Shown here: positions 55,704 through 64,000 of the stretch, piece by piece | Layout of the letters: each line of letters opens with the position of its first letter | How positions within the stretch are numbered: position 1 is the first letter of the stretch | Source of the DNA: Acanthamoeba lenticulata | Taxonomy: Eukaryota > Discosea > Longamoebia > Acanthamoebidae | Assembly: GCA_002179805.1 (NCBI GenBank) | Contig: NAVB01000482.1 | Coordinates: 1-64,000, forward strand | Length of the DNA: 64,000 bases | Direction of reading: 5' to 3' | Translations under genes and position numbers: made by a program | The notes under the pieces: generated by a model | Told to the model about the DNA's origin: nothing | Database searches by the model: none | What the model saw: only the letters and a program-made list of their open reading frames with translations

Positions 55704-57096
55704 ACTGCGGGCACGAGTAGATGATATATGGATCAGTCCCCTTCATCGTGAGATTGGTCCATTAATCCCGCGGGAGGGATATACAAAAGTGATGCAATGC
55801 AAAGTAGGAGAGCATACTTGCGGGCCTTTTGCTGTACAGCAAGTTATGACCTGGGGCTCGATAAGATTGCTCAGATTTATGTACACGTGCCCGTAGAAGA
55901 TGATGGTGTTGTGTGTGTGTGTGTTGCACTCGTGTTGCCACCGGTTTTGGATTTGCTTGTGGAATGGAACGGAAGAAGTACGAGTAAATCTTATTCGTTA
56001 CCGCTGCGGGCTGGCCCTGGACCTGGCCCCGCCTGTGCAGTTCGGTAGACGGCGCCCGGCAGGACACGAGGAGAACAGGGGGAGGACAAAAAAAGTGTGA
56101 AGAAGTTTCTGTTGTTTGTCTGCATGCTTTCTTCATGCGGAACGACACATTGGCAAGGCACGGCAAGAACGACTGGCATGACATGCTGGCCACACGATCG
56201 ATTTGGCGGTGGTGTAAGTTGATCAACTGGGTCAACGCCCGTTGGCCGCCCGTTGGTTGGGACAACCAAGAAGGCGCGGCAGCTAGCACCATGCTTTTTC
56301 GCGGCCGCAAGGCATCTGGCCTGCGGGGCAGCGACGCAGAAGTGGTGGCCATCGGCGCCCGTCAAAGAGTAACGCGCTTGCGTTGCACTCCGACCGCAGC
56401 ACATTTACGCGTGTGTGGCCTGGCTGGCACGACGCTGGAAAGGTCGCCCGCTAGCTCCTGGCGCTGCAGTCCCTGGACCTGCGATCACAAGGCAAGACCA
56501 GGTTTGCCGAACAGGGACAGATCGTCCTAAGGCCCAAAGCGAAGGTGTTGTTTTCGGTGGGCGTATACAGTTGCGTGGGCAGGAAGCAGAAAGGCGGCGC
56601 AGAACCCAGCGCAGCAACACTGACCTCTGCCTGTGCGCAGCGCCGCCGCCCGCTGAGTAGCGCTGGGCCACAGGGGCGAGTGCCAGAGATTTCCACGGTT
56701 GCCGACGATCTGACTGGCTGGCCTTCGAAATTCGAGAGTTTGACCGAAAACTCACACTTCTTCCCCTTAAGTCCGGCCTTTCCCCGCCCCTTTCTCCGCG
56801 CAAGGGCCTGGCCATAAAACCGGAACCTTGGCGTCGCCTACCATACCACCTCAACAAACAAAAAGCAGCAGCTACATAAGCTTAGCTTACTCTCCGACGC
56901 ACGAAGCGAAAAACCTAATCTCTCGCTTTTTTTTTTCTTCACCACACAACTCTCCTCATCTCTTTTTCTTCTTCTCCCACTTCCCATCTCGATTCGCGCC
57001 TTTCTTCTCTTCTTCTTCGGCCAGCACCGTCTTCTTCTCGAATAGTTCGAGTTCTTCTCCAAACACTACCACCACACTTTTCCCCTCAACAACCAC
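55704..57096. other. 1.4-kb intergenic region, divergent MFS (-) and glycogen phosphorylase (+)
   Basis: No frame here has convincing coding character, motif or consistent splice structure. A (GT)n run lies at about 55908-55923. The part from 56700 to 57096 becomes strongly pyrimidine-rich with CTT and TTC runs, as expected for the leader of a highly expressed gene. Confidence 0.45.
56812..56820 (+). promoter_or_regulatory. TATA-like element upstream of glycogen phosphorylase
   Basis: CCATAAAAC lies about 280 bases before the start codon, after a GC-rich segment and before a pyrimidine-rich leader. The position fits a core promoter, but the transcription start has not been seen. Confidence 0.35.
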
Positions 57097-59398
57097 ATGG
57101 CGACCTCGACGATGATGCACAGCAAGTACCAGGACGAGCAGCAGGACCAGGTTCTTCTCGAGGAACAGAAGCAAAACATCTGGAAGCTCCTGACCGCGCC
57201 CTCCGCCCGCGCCAAGTCGGCCGATCTTTCCGCTGCGGACGACATCGGTATGCAAACCCACTACGCTCTTATTTTATTTTATTTTTTTAACCCAGGCTTT
57301 GTGTGTAACTTTTTTTTTTTTATTGCCTTGTTACGCTCCCCCCCCCACAAATAACTATTTTTTATTTATTACATTTCTGTTGTTTCGTCTCGTCAGTAAC
57401 GGTACCGGTAAGAGTGACAAATACGTGTAATAATTCTTTGTCGTTCGAAATGGAACGTGGAACATTGTGCACGAGGCGGCGGAGTTTTAAAACGTTGTTC
57501 AAGTTAGTGTTACAAAAGTTTCAGTTGAAACGATTGACAAATTTCGCGTGCTTTGTCTGCGCATTGGCTGTTCAACTCCGCCCACGACCGGTGAGCTAAC
57601 TCCCGCGCTTTTTTTTCCCTCTCTTCTCCGCCCAACAGCCCAACAGGAGGAGCTGCTCTCTGAGTTCGTGAGGCATGTCAAGAACACCATCGCCATCCCT
57701 CCCCAGAACCCCGAGAAAATCACCAATGCCGTGGTCTACCGCGCCCTCGCGCTTGTGTACGTGTTGAGAAAGCTTGACAAGACCTTGCCGTGTAGCGCTT
57801 TTGGCTTACGCAGCAGCAATGCTTCTTCTTTAGGCTGCGCGACAAGCTGCTGGAGCGCTTCAACGCGACGCACAAGCACTTTGAGGAGCAGGGCGTCAAG
57901 GAGGTGTCCTACCTGTCGCTCGAGTTCCTCATCGGTCGCTCGATGCAGAACACGATCAGCAACCTGGAGTTGCTCTCCGAGTACGCGCAGGCCATGAAGC
58001 GGCTGGGCTACAAGCTGGAGGACATCTACGAAGAGGAGTGCGACGCCGGCCTCGGCAACGGCGGTCTCGGCCGTCTGGCGGCGTGCTTCATGGACTCGCT
58101 CGCGACGCTCAACTACCCGGCCTGGGGCTACGGCCTGCGCTACACTTACGGCATCTTCACGCAGAAGGTCGTCGACGGCTACCAGGTCGAGTCGGCCGAC
58201 GCGTGGCTCACCGGCGGCAACGGCTACCCGTGGGAGGTCGAGCGCAAGGACGTCGTCTACCCGGTGCGCTTCTACGGTGAGGTCATCCAGGTGGGCTACA
58301 AGAAGTACAAGTGGACCGGCGGCGAGGTCGTCATGGCGCAGGCCTACGACAACCTCGTTCCGGGCTACCGCACCAACAACACGCTGTCGATCCGCCTGTG
58401 GAGCGCCAAGACGCCGCACGAGATGGACCTGGCGGCCTTTAACGCCGGCGAGTACGGGCGCGCGTTCGAGAACAAGGTGAGGACGGAGACCATCACGTCG
58501 GTCCTCTACCCCAACGACCACCACTACAACGGCAAGGAGCTGCGGCTCAAGCAGCAGTTCCTCTTCGTCTCGGCCACGCTGCAGGACATCCTCAACCGCT
58601 TCAAGCGCCGCCACTTTGGCAAGAACCTCGAGCTCTACGCGCAGCTGTCGCTCAAGCAGAAGGTGGACCACTTCCGCCAGTTCTCGGACGAGGTCGCCAT
58701 CCAGCTCAACGACACGCACCCGACCCTCGGCATCCCCGAGCTCATCCGCCTCCTCGTCGACGAGGAGGGCCTCGAGTGGAAGCAGGCCTGGAAGATCGCC
58801 AAGCGCACCTTTGGCTACACCAACCACACCGTGCTGCCCGAGGCCCTTGAGGAGTGGCCCGTGTGGCTCGTCGAGCGCCTCCTCCCGCGCCACCTCCAGA
58901 TCATCTATGACATCAACTACCAGTTCCTGGAGAAGATCCACGCCCGCTTCGGAGGCGACATGGACAAGATCAGCCGCCTCTCGGTCATCCGCGAGGGCCC
59001 CGAGAAGATGGTGCGCATGGCCAACCTGGCCATCGTGGGCTCGCACGCCGTCAACGGTGTCGCCGCCATCCACTCGGAGCTGGTCAAGACCCTCGTCTTC
59101 CCGGACTTTTACGACGTCTGGCCGGGCAAGTTCCAGAACAAGACCAACGGCGTCACCCCGCGCCGCTGGGTCGTGCAGGCCAACCCGGCCCTCACGCGCC
59201 TCGTCACGGAGACGCTCAAGGACGACGCCTGGACGCTCGACATGCGCCCCGTGGAGAAGCTGCGCGCCGTCGCTGACGACCCCGAGTTCCAGCTGCGCTG
59301 GCTCGAGGTCAAGCGCGCCAACAAGCTGCGCCTCCAGCGCCACATCCAGAAGACGATGGGCATCGAGATCTCGCTCGACGCCATCTACGACGTCCACA

Positions 59399-59429
<31 letters not shown>

Positions 59430-60213
59430 GCTCAACATCCTGTGCGTCATCGACCGCTACCGCACCATCAAGCGCATGGAGCCCGAGGAGCGCCGCACCA
59501 AGGTCGTGCCGCGCGTCGTCATGTTCGCTGGCAAGGCCGCGCCGGGCTACTTCATGGCCAAGCTCATCATCAAGCTCATCAACAACGTGGCCAACGTCGT
59601 CAACAACGACCCGGAGATCGGCGACCTGCTCAAGGTGGTCTTCATCCCCAACTACAGCGTGAGCCAGGCCGAGGTCATCATCCCCGGCACGGACCTCTCC
59701 CAGCAGGTCTCCACGGCCGGCACTGAGGCCTCGGGCACGGGCAACATGAAGTTCGCCATGAACGGCGCCCTCATCATCGGCACCCTCGACGGCGCCAACA
59801 TCGAGATCCGCGAGCACATCGGCCACGAGAATATGTTCATCTTTGGCGCCCGCGCCGAGGAGATCGACGGCCTCAAGGCCCAGCTCCGCGACGGCTCCCT
59901 CAAGATGGACAAGCGCTTCGCCGAGGTCCTCCGCATGATCGGCCTCGGCATCTTCGGCGACGCCAAGACCTTTGAGCCCCTCATCTTCTCGCTCCAGGAC
60001 GGTCGCGACCGCTACCTCCTCTCCTACGACTTCCAGGACTACCTCCGCGCTCAGGCCGAGGTCGACGAGGTCTGGAAGGACAAGAAGAAGTGGCTCCGCA
60101 TGTCGATCATGTCCACCGCCGGCACCGCCGCCTTCTCCTCGGACCGCACGATCCACAAGTACTCCAAGAAGATCTGGGACGTCCAGGCCTGCCGCTCCCC
60201 CGCCAGGTCTTAA
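57097..60213 (+). CDS. PYG: Glycogen phosphorylase
   Basis: Three exons (57097-57247, 57639-57756, 57834-60213) give 882 residues; phases are consistent. The enzyme splits alpha-1,4 glucosyl units from glycogen with phosphate to give glucose-1-phosphate, using pyridoxal phosphate. Conserved blocks: YLSLEFLIGRSMQNT, ECDAGLGNGGLGRLAACFMD, GYGLRYTYGIFTQ, AIQLNDTHPTLGIPEL, QNKTNGVTPRRW, VHIKRIHEYKRQLLN, and the PLP-lysine signature EASGTGNMKFAMNGALIIGT. The N-terminus lacks the RKQISVRG-type phosphorylation site of animal muscle enzyme and instead starts with a Gln/Glu-rich segment, so control by Ser14-type phosphorylation is not expected. In Acanthamoeba the enzyme is linked to glycogen use during cyst-wall synthesis (established knowledge). 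The first intron is 391 bases, much longer than its neighbours. Confidence 0.98.
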
Positions 60214-60759
60214 GACGCTCCCTTCCGCTGAGAGCCTCTCAGGGCTTCTTCTTTTTGTTCATACTTGGCCCGCCCTCTTCCGTCCGACTCGACTCTTCGA
60301 CACTGCTTCTACTTTTTCGCTTCTTCCTCCTTCTTCTGGCTCTTCTCTTTTCACGCGCTTTTTCGACTTCTGCTGCTCACCCGCGCGCGCCGACTCGAGC
60401 ACCTTGTATAAAGCCTCGCTCGCGGAACCGCTCGACGCGCGGTTGTGGTGCTGAGGCGGCAACGACATCTCCTCTCCCTTGTTTGTACGATTGGCTTTCG
60501 TGGCCACGAATTAAAAGACTCTTTCACGACTTGCTCTTGCCTTTCTTCCCCCTCGTCTTCTTCTGTTCTTCGCCTGACCGAAATTTGCCGATAAAAAATG
60601 AAAAAGAAAAGAAAAACAGTCTTGCTAGTTGAAGCAATTGCGTAGAGGTCACGTGAGTTGTGCGTGTGCTTCCTCCTTTGAATAGACGCTGCCGCGTGGT
60701 GAATGTTTTCCTTTGAGTTGCATAATTGACCACTCACTTGCAAATCGTAGATTTCAATA
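60214..60759. other. Intergenic region
   Basis: CT-rich 3' region of glycogen phosphorylase, then AT-richer sequence leading to the next start. No gene is supported. Confidence 0.4.
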
Positions 60760-62369
60760 ATGCTGCGAAACACTTCGCGTCTTGCTCGGCCGTCCGTCGC
60801 TACGTGCGCCACTTCCCTTCGCCAGGTACAAGCATGCTTGCGCACTTGCCAAACGCACAACCAATCTCCAATTTTCCAATTCTTAATCCGCCTTGCAGGG
60901 GTCTACTGGTTCAGCTCGGCGCCTTTACACCACGGACAACTCGGTACCTTCCCGTTGCACCTTTAGGTAATCTTTGAGTCAAACATCTCATTTATCCCTT
61001 CATTCTTTACGGAGCAGACCCACGGCGTCAAGACGCTGGGCGTCGTCGGCGCGGGTCAAATGGGTGGCGGCATCGCCCAGGTGGCCTCGCAGGTCGCCGG
61101 CGTGCGTGTCGTGCTTATTGACTCGCAGCAGGCCCAGCTCGAGCGTGCCCTCCAGACCATGGGCATGTCTCACCTCCTCTTCGCATCCCCGCTGGCCCCC
61201 ACTGACGGGACCACCACGACTGCACAGACCACTTCATGGCCAAGAACATTGCCAAGGGCAAGCTCACCGAGCAGGCCGCTAAGGAGACTAAGGCCCGCAT
61301 CACCACGTCGACTGACGTGGCCCGGCTCGCCGAGGCCGACTTCATCGTCGAGGCCGCCTCGGAGAACGTCGCCATCAAGGAAAAGATCTTCAAGTGCGGT
61401 CGCCCTCCATCGCTCGTGTCCGGCCTTTCGTGATCTCTTGCTGACGTCATGCGGACGTGGCGATCCATCTCCTCGCCCGCCGCGTTTGCAGGGAGGTGGC
61501 GCGCGTGGCCAGGCCCGAGGCCATCCTGGCCTCCAACACGTCGTCGATCTCGATCACCAAGATCGGCGCCTTCACGCCCCGGCCCGAGAAGGTGGTGGGC
61601 ATGCACTTCATGAACCCGGTGCCCATCATGCAGCTCGTCGAGATCATCCCCGGCCTGGCCACCTCCCCGGAGACCCTCTCCACCACGCTCGCCCTCGCCA
61701 AGTACATGAGCGCCCTCTTCTTCTCCTTCTCTCCTGAGTGTGCCGTTCGCTGACGGTGCGCTGTGGCCAGGGCCATGGGCAAGACGACGGCCCAGTCCGA
61801 CGACCGCCCGGGCTTCATCGCCAACAGGCTGCTGTGCCCGTACCTCAACGAGGCCATCAACGCCCTTCAGGACGTGCGCGTTTCCTCCACAATTTTATTT
61901 CTTTTTGTTTATTATTTATTTATTTATTTATTTTTGCTGTCGACAGGGCCTGGGCTCGCGTGAGGACATCGACACCACGCTGAAGCTGGGATGCAACATG
62001 CCCATGGGACCCCTCACCCTGGCCGACTTCATCGGCCTTGACACCGTCTTGGCCATCATGTACGTGCACTAGTGCCTCCTCCTGCTCTGCGCCGTCCCAA
62101 GATAAATATTAATTATTTGCCTTTTTGTTGGCCCTCGAAGGCGCGTGCTGCACTCGGAGCTGGGCGAGGACAAGTTCCGCCCGTCGCCCCTTCTCATCAA
62201 GTACGTCGACGCTGGCTGGCTCGGTGCGTTCCCCCCCCCCCCAAATCCCAACCCTCCGACAATCGTCCCGAGTGGCCGGAGGCCAACCACGATGTGTGCG
62301 TACGCGGATGCGTGCTCAGGCGTCAAGTCGGGCAAGGGCTTCTACGACTACCCCAAGAAGCAGAAATAA
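60760..62369 (+). CDS. HADH: 3-hydroxyacyl-CoA dehydrogenase, mitochondrial
   Basis: About nine exons. Exons 1-2 encode a mitochondrial presequence ([16 protein letters not shown], then [11 protein letters not shown]). The NAD-binding Rossmann motif is [18 protein letters not shown], followed by VVLIDSQQ. The catalytic dyad region is [12 protein letters not shown], then [20 protein letters not shown] with the catalytic His in GMHFMNP. The C-terminal domain reads [53 protein letters not shown] and [13 protein letters not shown]. It catalyses the NAD-dependent oxidation of L-3-hydroxyacyl-CoA in beta-oxidation. Together with the acyl-CoA dehydrogenase at 33-35 kb the window holds two beta-oxidation-type enzymes, but they are too far apart to imply linkage. 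A run of ten or more C sits in the last intron near 62230-62240. Confidence 0.95.
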
Positions 62370-62548
62370 GCCCGCCCCCTTCCCTCTTTGTTGAAGTGGC
62401 GTCCTCTGCGACCAAGACGAAGAAGAAGAATAGAGAGCAAAACACAAGTGGAACTTTCTTAGGAAGCCCTAAACAAACAACGTGGGGGAGCGCCTGGGAA
62501 GGACTGTCACCTTCATGAGGATGACCGCGATCTACAAAGAGGAGCTCC

Positions 62549-63579
62549 TTAAGGGTACCAGCTCTTGTCGACGCCGACGCCGCACTCGACGGCGTCGCCC
62601 ACGTACTGCTTGATGGACGGGCTGCTCCACCCGCCGAACGGCGAGAAGTCGGAGAACGACGGATTGTTGTCGTAGTGCGCGCTGTTACAGCATCGCACAG
62701 CCCATCAGCACAGAGTTCGAAGAAGAGGGAAAACGATGAAGACGATGATGAAGAAGAAGAAAGGTGGGGAGAATACGTACTACCACAGCGGGTAGTTGGA
62801 GGCGCCGGTCCACGAGCCCATGATGGAAGACCACTGGTAGGACGACGTGTAGATGCCCACTCTCTGGCCCATGGCGAGGGCCTGGTTGATAGCCTGGCTC
62901 AGCCACGCCTGGTTGGAGGCCACGTCGTTCCAGTACTGCGCACCCTCAATGTCGAACCTGCAGACGACGTTATTGTTGGTCTTGGTCTCGCTTGTTCCAC
63001 TACATAAGAGAAAAGAAGAAGATGCCACTTACCAAAGCATGCCATACTTGCAGTTGTAGCTCTGGAGGTACTGGACGGTTTCCTGAACCTGCGTGGCGGC
63101 CGACTTGCCTACAGAGCACGAGATGAGTGAGCCTTGGGTGCGGGACGTGACGAGATGCGGACGAGCTACTTACCGCACTGCGGGCAGGGGAACATGTAGA
63201 CGTCGACGTGCGACATGCCACCCGCCCAAGCATTGTAGACTGAAGCGATACAATTAAGTCAGAGAGGAAAATGGATTGAATCTGGTACGGCGGAGCGGTA
63301 CCGGTGTGAGGGCCCACAGGATCGACATTGCCGGTCGATTGGTAGGCCTGGGACAATCTCCAGGTTAGGCTCACTTCTCGCACAATCATTGCACTCATGC
63401 CCGGAAAGGAGGGGCCTCGGGCTGCAAGAACGTACACGGACAATGCCGAACGAGTAGCCGTTCTGCTGGAGGCACGTCCAAGCCGACGGCATCGTCGGCT
63501 GCGAAACGTCCACGCCGTAGGTGGCAAACGAAGCCGCAATAAGAGAGCACAAAATAAGTGCAAGCAGCGCGACCTTCAT
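62549..63579 (-). CDS. Secreted GH25-type lysozyme
   Basis: About six exons. The start [20 protein letters not shown] is a signal peptide cleaved before YGVDVSQPT. The mature protein has the invertebrate/protist GH25 layout: [75 protein letters not shown] and [14 protein letters not shown], then [20 protein letters not shown] and [13 protein letters not shown] at the end. Acidic residues in VDVYMFP and the FDIEG motif are the expected catalytic pair. It hydrolyses bacterial peptidoglycan, probably in phagosomes or outside the cell. The start at 63579 is preferred because it gives the signal peptide directly. A paralogue is head-to-head about 260 bases away. Confidence 0.88.
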
Positions 63580-63841
63580 CTTGAGCACAGACAGACAACG
63601 AACTGGTCGAGGAAGGGACAGCGGTCAAAATAAGCGCGGCCGGTAGCGGCAGTGGTCCAGCACCTTGCGGCGCCGTCAGATACGTCAACCACTCGGTAAA
63701 TTCCGCCCCGTGAGAAAGGGAGAAGGTGGTGGAGGGTTCGTCTTCCTTATCGGCAAGCCCATTGGGCGAACCCTAATGAAACGAGCAAGAGGAAAGTATT
63801 TCGAAGGCAGCCCAACAACAGTCAAAGCACAAGCACAAGCC
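63580..63841. promoter_or_regulatory. Shared region between head-to-head lysozyme genes
   Basis: 262 bases separate the two start codons. There is no other gene here, so both promoters must lie within it or overlap the genes. Confidence 0.4.
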
Positions 63842-63937
63842 ATGTCTCGCGCTTTCCTCTTGCTCGCCGCCACGGCCGTGCTCTTTGCCTTCTGCCTGCA
63901 CGCTGCTCAGGCGACCTACGGTATTGACGTATCGCAG
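63842..63937 (+). CDS. GH25-type lysozyme paralogue, first exon (truncated by window end)
   Basis: The exon encodes a signal peptide (MSRAFLLLAATAVLFAFCLH) and then ATYGIDVSQ, aligning with ATYGVDVSQ of the neighbouring lysozyme, and ends at a CAG|GTGCG donor. The intron position matches no later than the first intron of the paralogue. The rest of the gene lies beyond the window, so the product is inferred from this start and from gene context. Confidence 0.7.
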
Positions 63938-64000
63938 GTGCGTTCTGCCTTCTTGAATCACTAGATGTTTTCACTCCGGGGCCTTTACTCCAACTCCCCC

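Noticed and set aside
55797..56817. Several 60-150-codon frames in the large intergenic region
   Set aside because: No splice-consistent extension, no motif, and overlapping frames on both strands with equal length; treated as noise.
57736..60156. 806-codon open frame on the minus strand
   Set aside because: It is the exact antisense of the glycogen phosphorylase exon and reads as Val/Leu/Asp/Glu-rich sequence with no motif, an artefact of G/C-ending codons on the real strand.

Overview
The window looks like nuclear DNA of a free-living amoebozoan, most likely Acanthamoeba or a close relative. This is inferred from GC-rich coding sequence with G/C-ending codons, many short spliceosomal introns (about 50-110 nt) whose 5' ends are mostly GTACG or GTGCG, compact gene spacing with AT-rich gene ends, and the gene repertoire: RasGEF, Ras and Rab proteins, gelsolin-family proteins, arrestin-domain proteins, F-box proteins with WARANGCPWD-type repeats, and GH25 lysozymes. 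About 27 protein genes can be supported. Most are split by introns. I rebuilt gene models by hand from splice signals and reading phase, and for several genes the exon lengths sum to an exact multiple of three. I saw no rRNA, tRNA, CRISPR array, transposon or prokaryotic operon.

Layout. 0.5-9.8 kb: RCC1-repeat protein (+), a 112-aa membrane protein (+), translation factor eIF2 gamma (-), an ER-type folate-receptor-like protein (-) head-to-head with a membrane-anchored JmjC/cupin-like protein (+). 9.9-20.3 kb: an aminoglycoside-phosphotransferase/CHK-like kinase (-), a 1,960-residue gelsolin-family protein (+) and a 94-aa membrane protein (+). 20.3-28.4 kb: an unresolved coding remnant (+), a frameshifted F-box/repeat gene (-), an RbAp48/MSI1-type WD40 protein (-), a thioredoxin/PDI plus degenerate alpha/beta-hydrolase fusion (-), and a DUF455 ferritin-like protein (+). 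28.8-37.6 kb: a RanBP2-zinc-finger/F-box/RasGEF (+), a mitochondrial short/branched-chain acyl-CoA dehydrogenase (+) and an F-box/WD40 protein (+). 37.8-40.7 kb: an N-acylated Rab-like GTPase (-) and a Ras GTPase with a CaaX box (-). 41.4-48.5 kb: an arrestin-fold protein with a CaaX end (+), a metallophosphoesterase (-), a MIT-MIT-arrestin protein (-), a DCC/DUF393 protein (-) and a calcineurin-B-like EF-hand protein (+). 49-55.7 kb: an SH3 protein with a long disordered tail (+), a second F-box/repeat gene (+) and an MFS transporter (-). 57-64 kb: glycogen phosphorylase (+), 3-hydroxyacyl-CoA dehydrogenase (+), and two head-to-head GH25 lysozymes (-, + truncated by the window end).

Functional themes are small-GTPase signalling and membrane traffic (Ras, Rab, RasGEF, two arrestins, MIT domains), actin regulation, ubiquitin-ligase adaptors (four F-box genes) and core metabolism. 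The most unusual items are the redox-domain/pseudo-hydrolase fusion, the Rab that swaps C-terminal prenylation for a predicted N-terminal acyl anchor, the MIT-arrestin and CaaX-arrestin proteins, and the zinc-finger/F-box/RasGEF protein. These architectures are read directly from the sequence. Whether they are undescribed cannot be settled without database searches.
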